The translations under genes were made by a program, and so were the position numbers. Positions 32,459 to 43,038 of a stretch of 64,000 bases of DNA are shown here, piece by piece; the stretch's first letter is position 1, and each line of letters starts with the position of its first letter. The notes below the pieces were generated by a model, which was not told the DNA's origin, searched no databases, and worked only from the letters and a program-made list of their open reading frames with translations. This DNA comes from Bifiguratus adelaidae (Eukaryota > Mucoromycota > Endogonomycetes > Endogonales): assembly GCA_002261195.1 (NCBI GenBank), contig MVBO01000075.1, positions 1 through 64,000 of the forward strand, given 5' to 3'.

Positions 32459-33316
32459 ATGAATGTGCAGGCTTGGATACTCGTATCCTTGCTGGCGATA
32501 GCCTACGGTCAAATTATCTCGGGAGGTATCGGCGTGAGTCTCCCTGTGTCCGCAAGTCTTCCTCCAGTCAACACTGTAACAACGACCACAGGCACCGGTA
32601 CCACCACAACTCCTACCTCCACCACCGCCGCCATGTCGATGGCCTCATCCTTGTCTGGGCCTTCAGGTTCGACGCTTACGACATCAGGATCGACGTCAGG
32701 TGCAGCAAGCTCAAGCACCAGCGCGACAACTACGTCCACCGGTAGCAACATTCTGACCCTTACCACACCGCCTTCATCGTTCATCTTCAGTTACCCGCCT
32801 TCCCTTGTTCCGGTAACGATTACGAGCGACGGCAAGGAGATGACGCTTGCATCGACGGTGCCTGGTTACGTGGCCACCTATGCGGGAGCAGCGGCTGCGT
32901 CTGCCTATAACATGCTCAAAAGTCAGGCTGGTCCGACTCCTCCTCCTCACTACGCCATCTTTGCATTTGTCGGCGCCTTCTCTGGCGTCTTTCTTATCGG
33001 ACTCCTTTACGGCTTCTTTATTCGCAAGCGTCAAAAGATGTGGGATTACGTTCCACCGGCCAAGGCAGGATTTGTGCCCTCAATGCCCTCGATGCCTTCC
33101 ATGAACGTGTCGTCGCCCTTTCCACGACACCGCGAACCTGATCGCGAAGGTCTCTTGTCCGACCCATCGACACCTTACAGGGACAACAAGGGAGAGATGG
33201 ACCCCTATGTACGTCCGTCGCATGGTAGATATCCCTCTTCTGGTACCGGCGGTACTCCATTCTCTTACTCTAGCTCTCCACATCGTGGAGACTACTTTGA
33301 AGACTATAAGGTGTAA
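32459..33316 (+). CDS. Ser/Thr-rich single-pass cell-surface protein
   Basis: Single exon, 285 residues from the ATG at 32459 (an upstream in-frame codon would add ten residues before the signal peptide). Signal peptide WILVSLLAIAYG is followed by a Thr/Ser-rich ectodomain of about 85 residues, probably O-mannosylated, then a short possibly folded part (PSLVPVTITSDGKEMTLAST). The membrane helix is YAIFAFVGAFSGVFLIGLLYG with stop-transfer RKRQK, and the cytosolic tail is rich in Pro, Ser, Tyr and Asp. The layout is that of fungal wall-stress sensors of the Wsc/Mid2 type, but there is no Cys-rich WSC domain. The protein at 40399-41400 has the same plan. Function is inferred from architecture only. 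Confidence 0.7.
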   Translation: MNVQAWILVSLLAIAYGQIISGGIGVSLPVSASLPPVNTVTTTTGTGTTTTPTSTTAAMSMASSLSGPSGSTLTTSGSTSGAASSSTSATTTSTGSNILTLTTPPSSFIFSYPPSLVPVTITSDGKEMTLASTVPGYVATYAGAAAASAYNMLKSQAGPTPPPHYAIFAFVGAFSGVFLIGLLYGFFIRKRQKMWDYVPPAKAGFVPSMPSMPSMNVSSPFPRHREPDREGLLSDPSTPYRDNKGEMDPYVRPSHGRYPSSGTGGTPFSYSSSPHRGDYFEDYKV

Positions 33317-33410
33317 AAAACAGTGGCGCATCGAAGCGCAAGTTGGAATAGAGACGAATGGACTTCCTAAAGCCTAAAATTCCGCCGCCCTTTTCAGTGT
33401 TTATGTGCCT

Positions 33411-36400
33411 ATGGCGAGTCCTCATGGTTCTTCAAACTTGTCCACTCATAGTATGACACCACCACCCGGGTTGGTGGATCAAGACGGGTTACCGCCACCA
33501 CTACGAGGTGTAGATGGTGGAGGTAGAAGGTAAAGATGGCTGTCGCATCGACTCCCCTTGGACGAGTGCTCATCATGTCGACATAGACCGCCTTCAAGGC
33601 ATGCTTTCGCATCTGGTGCTTCAACTCCCTCGTCTTCCCTTTCTTTTCTAAAGTTGTCCATGGAGAACGCCACTTCTTCTAGAGAGCAGAGCTACGCACT
33701 TCAGGCTCCGGTGGATCAGGGACGATTATCTGGCTTAAGACGAGGAAGGGCAGAGACCATGCCTTCTCAGACATTGCCTCCGTTCTTAGGGAACGTTGAG
33801 AGAACCTCTTCTTCGAGCTCTCTCAACCTGGCCATGCAGCAGCCACATCAAACACCCTACAGCATGCATTCTGCATCCATGTCGGCCGGGAATCTCTTTG
33901 CTGGAAGCATGAATGCAAACAGGACTCGATCTGGCTCTTTGACACTTCCCACTGCGAATATCGATGGTGCCTTTGGTCCTTCGTTGTTCAACACACCCTG
34001 GAATGACGAAAGGAAGGCACCTCCGCGCAGGGTGTCGCCACCGCAACAAGTCGACAAAGATCCGCTCTTGGAAGATGAGCCTTCAAAGAACATCGTTCGG
34101 ACGCTAGTTTCACTTGGCTTGGATGACGTAGACCGCCAACCTGAACCTACGTCGAACGGTTACAACTACTCATCCACACTTCCCTCACAACACGCTTCCT
34201 CCACGTTGGCTCATCTTAATATCCCTCTCACAAGCAATCCCAACCGATTCCGATCCTATTCACTCTCCGCCAAGGCAAAATATCCAAACACACCACCGGA
34301 TAGCGGAATTATCACGCCGGCGGAAACCGAATATCCTCATACGGAAGTGCATATAGGCAGCCGGCCTGTTGGCTTATACGATGACCTCCATCATCACGAT
34401 GAGCATCCACAGCGACTTCGTATTCCCTCGCTGCATCAGAATCGTCCCCGAGCCATCAGCATGGGCGTTTTGAACCCCTTGGATGACAACAACGCCTTTA
34501 TACCACCCGCGCTGCGCAAATCACTTCGGGAAAACCTGGGTGTTGGTTCAAGCCTTCGGGAAGAGTTGATTTTTGATCAGGACTACGGCCAGGAGACCAA
34601 TTATGAGGTCGACGCCGGCCGTGGTGCTTCCGATAACCTAAATACCTCAAGCTCTCTCCCACTACGCGAGTCCTCGCCTGCTAATAATGCAGTCAGCATC
34701 CAAATACCGAATCGCACCCTGTGGATTGGCAATTTGGATGCGTCAATTCGAGAAGACGTTCTCTTCAAGCTCTTTTCGCAATTTGGACCTATCGAGTCCA
34801 TTCGGGTGATTGAAGAAAAGGAGTGCGCCTTTGTCAATTTCATCAATATGGCAGATGCAATCAAGGCTAAGGAGGAGCTATTGGGACCTATGGAAGGTCG
34901 CATCGGTGCTTTTGCCGTGCGGGTGGGCTTTGGCAAGGCCGAGAATGGTGCTACGGAAACGCCTTTGCAAAAGATGTCTGATGAGATATCCTCGAGTCTC
35001 TATATCGGCAACCTGCCGGCCAACACCTCACCGGACTATCTGTACAGCGTCTTTCAATCTTTTGGGCCCATCACGTCCTCCCGGGTTGTGGCTGCCAAGA
35101 ATTGCGGATTTATTGATTTCGAACACCTCTCGGATGCGGTAACCGCTCGTAAGGCGATGAATGGTGTGGAAGCTTTTGGTCCAGGCTCGGGCAAGCTTAA
35201 AGTCGGGTTTGCCAAGGTGCGGCCTTCCAATCGCGATCACGCTGAAGACCATGACATTGCCGGCATGCGTTATGCGCACTCCCCAGGTTCTGGAAAGCGC
35301 TTCCCTTCAGCTAGTGTGGTTGGATCCAGCAATCCCTACGACATGTATCAAAACAATATGATGATGATGATGATGGCACAAGGCGGGTATCATCAACGGA
35401 TGATGATCTTGCAAGAGTTTGGTACGTCGGAGAACGATGGGCCTGCGTTGGATGGTACGTTGCTTCTTGATCAATATCCCACCGCTCAATGTTATTTTTC
35501 TTTTCCAGAAAACCGCACACCGGTGCGGTACTTTAACTTTGTCCCATCAATCCCAAAGCCTAATCCGAATCGAACTCTTGATGCTATTCGCCTTCGAGAT
35601 ATGCGCAAACGCTTAGAAAACATGCACACAACCAGCAAGGAGGTGGAAGCTATTGCTCAAGAGTGCATGGACGAATGTGTCGAACTATCCAGTGATTACA
35701 TCGGCAACACAGTTATTCAAAAGCTTTTCGAACGTGCATCTGAAGCAACAAAATTGAAGATGCTCGAATCGATCGCACCTTACCTCGCCGCTATCGGTAT
35801 CCACAAAAATGGCACCTGGGCCGCACAAAAGATCATTGATACGGCTAAAACCCCCGCTCAATTCAGCCTAATTACCAACCATCTCAAAGCTTACACACCC
35901 CCTCTATTGCTGGATCAATTTGGCAATTATGTGGTGCAATGCTGCCTTCGTTTAGGAACTCACTATAATCAATTCATTTTTGATGCTGTCGTTGAATGTC
36001 TTTGGGATATCGCACAAGGTCGCTTTGGTGCCCGTTCCATTCGTGCTGCCTTGGAGAACCAGCATGTGACCAGAGCTCAACAGGTACGCCGGGTATGAAA
36101 ATCTATGTCCTTCTTAATTCGCTCATAATATATTTCTAGAAATACGTGGCGGCAGCCATTGTACAACACAGTCTGCTTTTGGCCAGCGACGCCAATGGAA
36201 ACCTTCTCCTGACATGGTTTCTCGAAACATCCGGGCTCCCGGGAAGATATCGTCTTCTAAGCCAACGATTTGCGCCTCAAATTATCCAACTTGCTACCCA
36301 CAAAGTTGCTGGATCCACTGTACTCAAACTGATTTTGCAACATGAGGACAAGGATGCGCAAGCCACCATCCTGCAAGCCCTCTTCTACTCTGGCAACGAA

Positions 36401-36727
36401 CGCATCCTAGCCGAAGTCGTGTTTGATCACGTCCAGGGCGTACCTTTCCTCCAAAAGGTCATCACCAGTCCCTGTGTCGATCTCTATGACAAGTACCAAA
36501 TGGCACAGTTGATCCAATCTACGATGGTCCGGCTCAAGGTGGATCAAATGCCGGCATGGGCCAGACTTTCGGAACAACTCAACAGTATCCTCTCGGACCC
36601 ACTGGCCAAAGAGGCTCAACCCACTCCGAAATCAACATATCCCATTCCAGATGCCCGCCAATATCCGGTGATGATGCCGATGTACACCTACTATCCCTAC
36701 ATGTATATGATGGACGCGAAGGATTAG
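33411..36727 (+). CDS. RNA-binding protein with two RRMs and PUF repeats (Jsn1/Puf2-like)
   Basis: Post-transcriptional regulator that binds mRNA 3' untranslated regions. Four exons (33411-33529, 33587-35454, 35509-36083, 36140-36727) give 1049 residues in consistent phase. The first exon (MASPHGSSNLSTHSMTPPPG) was found because the long frame has no early ATG. A disordered Ser/Pro-rich part of about 400 residues precedes RRM1 (RTLWIGNLDASIREDVLFKL; ECAFVNFINMADAIKA) and RRM2 (SSLYIGNLPANTSPDYLYSV; CGFIDFEHLSDAVTARKAM). A run of six Met follows, then Pumilio repeats from about residue 680: YIGNTVIQKLFE, HKNGTWAAQKIID, QFGNYVVQCCLR, GRFGARSIRAALE, HKVAGSTVLKLI. The RRM-PUF combination is the fungal Jsn1/Puf2 class. 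The 54-nt intron at 35455 keeps frame if retained. Confidence 0.93.
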
Positions 36728-37031
36728 GTCGGAACCACGCCGTCGGTTCTTCCCTTTTTCGGCCTGTCTAGACAACGTGATAAGTTCTCACACTCGCTCC
36801 GGGGCCTGAGGTCAAGGTGTGAAAAAGTGCTAGGGAAGAGAAGCAATGTCCATGTAGAAGGAGGATTAAAAGTCCTCCATGAAGAGTCCGAGACACCTGT
36901 AGAGTATAACACACAATAACATGCACAGCATCGCCAAAACTCCGTCTTTCCGTCTTTCAATGGTCACACACATTTAAAATGGAAGGATGATCCATCTATG
37001 GACATCTCTTGCTCTCTCATTCTCTCTAGGG
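36728..37031. other. Intergenic, no gene seen
   Basis: About 300 bases of untranslated sequence; pyrimidine-rich CTCTCTCATTCTCTCTAG just before the next start could be a splice acceptor if that gene has a further upstream exon. Confidence 0.45.
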
Positions 37032-38341
37032 ATGTCCCTAACGATGCGCTCTCATGCTCAACGCTTCAAAACTCTAGTCCAAGAGCAAGCGCTCTATGGC
37101 GACGTTGTAGCAAGGCTAGAGAGCCAACAAATGGTGGTTGACCGGCTGGTACGGGAAGTGGCTTCTCTAGAGCCCGAGCGGAAGGAAAGGTGAGAAGAGC
37201 CGTGGTACCCCAAGTCACGGATGGGTGTTGATGATCGAGGCGGTCTAGTGCTCCATTATCGGATACCATTCGGAAGTTGAGATCCTTGTCGTTGTCGAAT
37301 GGAAAGGAGAAGCCCGAGGAAGAGTCTTCTCGTATCTTGTTGGAGCAAACGCAAAATGTGTTGCAGGATGCTATTGCTAGGGTAAGTAGGACATGTGAGA
37401 TGCTGGCTAGAGGTTGATCATGTGTAGAAAAACGCCTTGCTCGAAGAAAAGGCTCGGGTTGAGAAGATTCAGCAGGACCTAGATGATCTTTCGCTTCGGG
37501 TAAATGAAAGCAACCTGGCCGCTGGATGACAATCACTCAACGTGCACTGTTTTAGATCTTTGAGCATGTGAATAGTGCTGCAGACCTTTCGGAAGAACAT
37601 GAAATGAGCATCCGGCTTCTTTACTTGCAGGAACAAGCGGAGCATGTAAGTGTATATATTAATGACGGATTGACAACTGACATTATATTACAGATTAAAG
37701 AGAATCTCACCAATCACCAGGAAGCCAAGAACGTTTTGCTGTCAGCCGAAGAAGATGTCACGGTTGCCCTCAGGAAGTTCAACAAAGCCAAAGCTTATCA
37801 AGCCAAACGGCAGGCCTTCATCTACAAGTGGGAAGATGGACAGCGATTCTCACAACAGGCTCAGAAAAAGTTCAATCAGGCGAGAAAGCTGGCTCCTGCC
37901 ATGACGGCTCCCGCCAAGATCTTCAAGTCTGACAAGTTCAAGTATTTTGAGGCACCCGTCTTTGATTGGGGTATTGGAGGCAAGTGATGCACTGCAATGT
38001 CTTGTAAACACCATGGACTCACGCTTTGTGCAGCCAACATGGATCCATCTATTGAACGTGCAGAGACTGCACAAAAGGACATTGCTGAACGTGTGAATTG
38101 GCTGACTAGTCATATCGAAGCGCTTCAAATCGACAATGAAATCGCCATTGCTGCCGTCAAGGAAGCCACGGATGCTCTTAATACAGAACGCTTGCGCATC
38201 ATTAACGGTGTCCTGGATGAATCTATTCCTTGGTCTCTGTCCTATCGACATAGAACTGACCATGCTCAAAATCATGACGCACCACCCACTTTTGAGGAAG
38301 CGATCGCCCATCGTTCGCCACCTGTGTCTGCAGACGCTTAA
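37032..38341 (+). CDS. Coiled-coil protein of unknown function
   Basis: Six exons: 37032-37189, 37249-37381, then exons starting near 37429, 37557 and 37694 (the last ending at 37979), then 38034-38341. All join in frame. The protein is mostly charged helical sequence: LVQEQALYGDVVARLESQQM, SRILLEQTQNVLQDAIAR, ALLEEKARVEKIQQDLDDLS, EDVTVALRKFNKAKAYQAKR, ERVNWLTSHIEALQIDNEIA. It ends in a Pro-containing tail. A conserved-looking non-coiled motif KYFEAPVFDWG lies in the middle. I recognise no family; a BAR-like or scaffold role is possible but not shown. The fifth intron only fits with a GC donor (GGAG|GCAAGT) and a normal CAG acceptor, giving VFDWGIGANMDPSIE. The start could be earlier (an in-frame ATG at 36987). 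Confidence 0.62.
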
Positions 38342-38574
38342 ATGTACTTTTACCTTGTCTGAATGTTGTGATGTATATGTGTCATAGAAGAAATAAATAT
38401 AAAATTGCAATGTAGGAATGGCTAGAATTCATGAAGATGCTTTCCCTTTGAAGAGACGTCGAGTAGGGTTCTCTGATGTACATCGAGACTTTATTAAGAT
38501 CCAGGGTACAGACCTCTCAGCCTAATAGTTTGAGAGAAGAGGTACGCACTCTAGACCCTTTCTGACACCATCAT

Positions 38575-39200
38575 TTAGATGTCCTTGACGGAAAGACCTA
38601 CAACAAGAGGATACATGTAAGCCAAAAGTCATTAACAGTTCGCAGCAATGGCGAGGTTGACGTACCCGGAGGCAAAGATTGGCGCAATTTGAGAGCCTTA
38701 TCCTTGTCATTTACTACTAGTGTGTACAGGTAGCGAGAGCATCGGATCTTGAACTTGTGTTGGTCACCGTTCTTCTTGATGCGGGCAGCTGAAATGTACA
38801 TTAGGACGAGTTCTGCAAATATTCCGCAGCCGCATTGCAAAACTCACATTGGGCATCCTTTCTGCGAGCAATCTCGAGGAAGTTTTTGATGTCTTGCACT
38901 TGCTTAGGCTGCGAAATTGTTCATGTTAGCGTCCATCACCTAGTCATTCGTCATCGCTCCCCATCCCGTTGCAAAAGTCGCAGGACAAGGGCACGTAGCG
39001 ACCGTTTTTGCCACGTCATGGTCGCCGCATGCATTGCCGCGTCATCGTTCGCCATATGCTCATCGTCTGCACATGGATGGATCCATCACCTACCCATCCA
39101 TCCATCTTGGCCGACCTGGCGCACAAACGACCCATCAACGCGACCTCTACAATGTCGTACCCTGTATGCAATAACCCAGCACGTCTACATCACTTACCAT
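38575..39200 (-). CDS. RPL38: 60S ribosomal protein eL38
   Basis: Small component of the large ribosomal subunit. Four exons: 39198-39200 (the ATG alone), 38848-38908, 38666-38788 and 38575-38597, 69 residues, the normal length. Sequence runs [60 protein letters not shown], and ends SVKDI. The first intron (289 nt) begins directly after the ATG with GTAAGTG and is several times longer than the others (59 and 68 nt), a pattern common in ribosomal-protein genes. It contains GGATGG/CCATCC repeats. I looked for C/D-box snoRNA motifs in this intron and found no convincing pair. It is divergent from EFG1, which also serves ribosome production. Confidence 0.96.
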
Positions 39201-39298
39201 GGCGAATGATGCTTCAAGATGCACAACAGACGAGAAGGAAGGATTGTCCAAGTCGTTCCGCTCCCCTTTTGAGCCTCTCCAACTGCCACTCCCTTGAA

Positions 39299-39306
39299 TG
39301 ACGTCA
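39299..39306. promoter_or_regulatory. CRE palindrome in the RPL38/EFG1 shared promoter
   Basis: TGACGTCA lies 98 bases from the RPL38 ATG and 63 bases from the EFG1 ATG; TATAAA at 39333-39338 points to EFG1. Sfp1/CREB-type control is not shown; the site would suit a bZIP factor acting on both genes. Confidence 0.4.
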
Positions 39307-39369
39307 CAAATTTAGCCAAGCCACTTGACTTCTATAAATGGAAATCATTCGTTCTTTTTGAACGTGGAC

Positions 39370-40262
39370 ATGAAGCGGTCAAGCGAGACAAGAGGTGGAG
39401 GGCCACGTAAACGGGCAAAGCCAGTGGACGATGCTTTGCCCGACAGCTTCTCAAAGATAAAAAAGCGTATACGTGATACTGAGCGGACATTACGGAGAGT
39501 AAGTGGCACATTGTTCGGTATTCTGTCCCGCATGCTAAGACGGTTGGTGTGTTGCTTTAGGACAATGTGACGGCCAAGCAACGCAATGAACTGACAAGAA
39601 AGCTAAGAGCCATGCAGCTGCTCATGATTGATAAGCAAGTGGACGAATTGGAACGCAAAATGGCGACGAAATACCATAAAGTGAAATTCTTTGGTGAGTT
39701 GATCGGTTCAAGGTATCACGACAGCATACTCATCCAACCTAGAACGGAAAAAGGTGGAACGTAAGCTCAAGCAGCTTCGATTGGACAAGGGCGCGGAAGA
39801 CAATGAGCAAAAGATCCATGATCTTGAGGTGGACCTCAATTACATTAGAGTAAGTGTGAGAGTCTCCCGGTACCATGACCATCGTCCTCATCCATTCGGT
39901 CCATGTTTTGCAGTATTACCCAAAGACGGAAAAGTACATTTCGCTGTTTCCAGAAAGCCCAGAGCAAGAAGCGTCAGAATCCCTTGAAAAGAAGCAAGTG
40001 ATCCGTCAATATATTGCCAACGCTATGGAGAAGGATGCGCTGGAAATCGACAACTTATGGAGCATATTCCGGGAAGAAGCAAAGGAAAGATTCAAAAAGC
40101 AAGCGAGTCTAAAGGATGTGGAACTGGAAGCCGAAAGTGAGTGCTTGCTGATACTGAATCATTCCACGTATTAACTATGATGTAGATGCACCGGCGAAAG
40201 AGAAACCGATGGATGATTTCTTTTTGCAAGGCGATGACGAGGAAGAGGAGGAAGGGGAATGA
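39370..40262 (+). CDS. EFG1: rRNA-processing protein EFG1
   Basis: Nucleolar factor for 18S rRNA maturation in the small-subunit processome. Five exons (39370-39498, 39561-39693, 39743-39849, 39914-40136, 40186-40262), 222 residues, all phases consistent. It reads basic PRKRAKP, then SFSKIKKRIRDTERTLRR, DNVTAKQRNELTRKLRAMQL, ERKMATKYHKVKFFE, RKKVERKLKQLRLDKG and YYPKTEKYISLFPESPEQEA, and ends in an acidic EEEEEGE tail. The IRD.ERLL...LP.....ER.L..L pattern followed by KY.K..FFE..K..R..K.L is the EFG1 signature. I chose the ATG at 39370 because the earlier in-frame codon of the same open frame is not ATG. Confidence 0.93.
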
Positions 40263-40398
40263 GCCATATGGGCTATCCACTAGACATATCAGTCACGTCC
40301 CCGCGACACACATTGTACACTAGATCAACCCTCACCATGGCATCACACGTCATTAAATATCAGGTTTATGACCTAAGAAACATTATACAAGACCACCA

Positions 40399-41400
40399 TT
40401 AATAGCCATACGCCTGTGGCTTATGGTAATACGGTTGTTGCTGATGCTGGTCATACACTTGATTCATCTCATAGCCACCTTGAGCACCATATGGATCCGC
40501 CACGGAATGACCAGAGTAGGGATCATAATAATAGCCTTGTTGAGCGGTCTGATTGTAGTAAGGATCGTTATATACGTCATGTTGAGCAACGCCAGCGCCG
40601 CGCCCATAATAAGGATCACTGCCGAGTTTAGTGGCTGCTTCACGGGGTGAATGATCAAAAGGCGCTGGTGGCTCAGGTGCGAAGATTTCATTAGAGAAGA
40701 GGCGTTCTTTGCGCATGTTTCGTTTACGCGTTTTGGAGAAAAAGGCATAGCCGAAGCCAGCAATGAGAATTACAGCGAAACCAGCCACAGATCCAGCAAT
40801 GACTGCGGTGTTGTTGCCAGAAGAGCTGCTAGCATCGGCAGAGGATGAAGCTGATGCACTAGCAGAGGATGTGGACAGTGTCGCCGAGCTAGATGCGCCT
40901 GCGCTCAAGCTTGACATGGAAGGTCTAGCCGACATACTCGTACTAGCAGTCGTCGTTGGCACGGCGGTACTGGAATGCGTAGATGTAGGCGGCGCGCTAG
41001 AAGTCGTAGGTGGTGCACTTGTGCTCGCAACGCCTGCCACAGAAATCGGCACGGAATCCGACGCAGTCTGCGATGTTGTCGTGCCGTTGGAAGTGTAGGT
41101 TTCAGTGAATACAAGGTTGTAGGTACCCGTGGTCATTGTGGCTGGTAGGCTATATGGAATAACCACAATGGCGTTCGCCGTCGTTTCAGCATTGGATTGG
41201 ACAGGTTGATTGTTGAACGAGATGGAAAGTTGCGTTATCGTTGTTCCAGCGGGAGGAATAACGGTATATTGTATCTGCAATGAGCTGCCAGCCTTGACGG
41301 ATGTGGCTCCGGCTGGACTATTCACTGTGATGCCAACCAGTTGACCAAGCACAGTGTCCATCACTGCCAGAACCATGACCAAGCTCCACCAGCCCTTCAT
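40399..41400 (-). CDS. Ser/Thr-rich single-pass cell-surface protein with Tyr-rich tail
   Basis: Single exon of 333 residues. Signal peptide WWSLVMVLAVMDTVLG is followed by an Ig-like beta domain of about 95 residues (VGITVNSPAGATSVKAGSSL to SDSVPISVAG). This resembles the Ser-Thr-rich GPI-type Kre9/Knh1-like modules of fungal wall proteins ('W..G....I.W.....' replaced here by SLQIQYTV). An approximately 80-residue Ser/Thr/Ala mucin stretch follows, then the membrane helix VIAGSVAGFAVILIAGFGYAF with stop-transfer KTRKRNMRK, and a cytosolic tail full of Tyr (DPYYGRG, YYYDPYSG, YYHKPQAYGY). A TATATA lies at 41435-41440. A wall or stress sensor is plausible. The same design is seen at 32459-33316. 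Confidence 0.75.
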   Translation of the reverse strand: MKGWWSLVMVLAVMDTVLGQLVGITVNSPAGATSVKAGSSLQIQYTVIPPAGTTITQLSISFNNQPVQSNAETTANAIVVIPYSLPATMTTGTYNLVFTETYTSNGTTTSQTASDSVPISVAGVASTSAPPTTSSAPPTSTHSSTAVPTTTASTSMSARPSMSSLSAGASSSATLSTSSASASASSSADASSSSGNNTAVIAGSVAGFAVILIAGFGYAFFSKTRKRNMRKERLFSNEIFAPEPPAPFDHSPREAATKLGSDPYYGRGAGVAQHDVYNDPYYNQTAQQGYYYDPYSGHSVADPYGAQGGYEMNQVYDQHQQQPYYHKPQAYGY

Positions 41401-41434
41401 CTTTCACTTGACGCAGGAGACACCTTTTCCAGAG

Positions 41435-41440
41435 TATATA
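41435..41440 (-). promoter_or_regulatory. TATA box of the surface protein gene
   Basis: TATATA about 35 bases before the ATG at 41400 on the minus strand, in the same spacing as the lyase TATA box. Confidence 0.4.
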
Positions 41441-41620
41441 TGCTAGTCAGAGAGAGTAGCACGAGCAGAGAGCTATGCTACAGCGTCAAAGGAGTGGTAA
41501 GGGGTGTGCACTATGGCCCTCTGTGAGTAGAAGAGAGCTAAAAAAGACAATGTCACACAAGGTTCATAAAGCAACCATGGTTGTGAACAACGTCTTTGTA
41601 TCTACAAATGGAGCATTGGT

Positions 41621-43038
41621 TTAGAGCAGAGCATCTACGCGTTGTAGTAATTCTGAGACAGTTGGTCTATCTTGAGGTTTGACTTGAAGCATGGACCGTA
41701 TGAGATCTTTGAAGACATCAGAGTATATGGTATCCATGGGTGGCGTGGTGGGGAAACGATAGGCTCCGTTGAGCACGGCAAGGGCAATTGATCCACCTTG
41801 TTCGCTTTGGCGAGATTCAAAGGGTGATTGACCATATGCCATACAGTATAATGTGCATCCGAGCGACTGTTATCGATGCGTGAGATGTTGCACATTCATC
41901 GCCATCAGATACGTACCCATACATCGACTTTTTCGTCTAGAGTTTCACCGGTCTTGACGTCAAAGAGCTCAGGTGCTCTATAAGGCATGGAGCAATGCTC
42001 CGCAGCCAAGTCCTGAAGTTTGGTCAGCATGATGCAATAGACGTGCGGATCTACCTGTTGTAAAAGTGCTTGCTGCCGTGTTTTGATTTCTATCCTTGCT
42101 GGCTGCACTGAGCCAAAGTCCATGAGGACGGGTGTCTTTCCATCATCGGATATCATCACGTTGCTGGTCACAAGATAAGGTACGGTGTATTTGCAAGACG
42201 TATTATCACTTACCCAGGTTTGATATCACGGTGTGCGTATGGTTCCAATTCTCCACCCCGCGTGGCTCTATACTCTTCTTGTTGTCCAACTGAGGTGCTA
42301 ATATCGTTCAACAAGACGTCTTGCTCCTCATCACGGTCCAGCTCATTTACATTGTCCATTTGATCCCCAAAACCAGTTTGTGGTTCATCGGCCTGTGAAG
42401 CCGAGTCTGGCAATCGGTAGGTATGTAACACATTGACAGCGGTACATATGCCTTTGAAGAATCGAAGCATCTCTCGTTCTGAAAAGTGGATATTGTTGAT
42501 AAAGTTTTGGTTGATTGCGTCCTGGAGGTTCCCTCGCTAACGTTCCATAAGCGCGAGACCTTGAGAGTCACAGATCAAATCAAACCTACCTCAAAATACG
42601 GTAGGAAGATGTAGACCACTTTGGCACCATCCGGATCGTTGGTTACGTTTGTGTCCTATCAGCAATATGAGCAATACACGCATACGAATGACCACGAAGC
42701 GCAAAACTTACATAGACCTCAATGACGTTAGGATGCTTGAACCTTTTGTACATCTCCGCTTCTCGCATGGCAGCTGCAACCAACGCTTCACTGTCTCCGG
42801 CGCATCGAATCTTTTTCAGAGCATATACTTGCCCTGTAGCTGCATCTTGTACGAGGTAGACAAAGGAAAACCCGCTAGAGGTAGAGCATGAGCCGAGGAC
42901 TTCAAAACCTCACACTCACCCTTCTCCAAGTAGTTTGATGACTTTAAAGTTTCGCCTGTGTATGGTGAGGCTAGGAGTAGGTATGCATGATGAGAAGAGG
43001 ACGTGAAACGTGTCATTAACAATAAACCAAAGTGACAT
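41621..43038 (-). CDS. Ser/Thr protein kinase of the STK16/Env7 (NAK) family
   Basis: Membrane-associated kinase of the Golgi/vacuole in relatives (human STK16, yeast Env7). The ATG at 43038 leads to NFKVIKLLGEG. Later exons give YALKKIRC (VAIK lysine), REAEMYKRFKHPNVIEVY, VVYIFLPYFE, YAHRDIKPG (catalytic Asp), NVMISDDGKTPVLMDFGSVQ (DFG), MPYRAPELFDVKTGETLDEK and the SLGCTLYCMAYGQSPFE block typical of STK16. It ends ALAVLNGAYRFP and QDRPTVSELLQRV. Between helix E (VLHTYRL) and AHRD sits an insertion of about 65 residues, rich in Asp, Glu and Gln, not usual in the family. Introns lie near 42900, 42660, 42580, 42190 and 41870. Short N terminus compatible with lipidation, but no clear Gly2-Cys pattern. 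Confidence 0.9.

Noticed and set aside
35359..35376. (ATG)n run in the PUF gene as a cluster of start codons
   Set aside because: In-frame Met repeat in the middle of a long continuous coding exon between RRM2 and the PUF repeats.
38909..39197. snoRNA inside the RPL38 first intron
   Set aside because: CGATGA-like C-box candidates occur, but no CTGA D box at suitable spacing was found.
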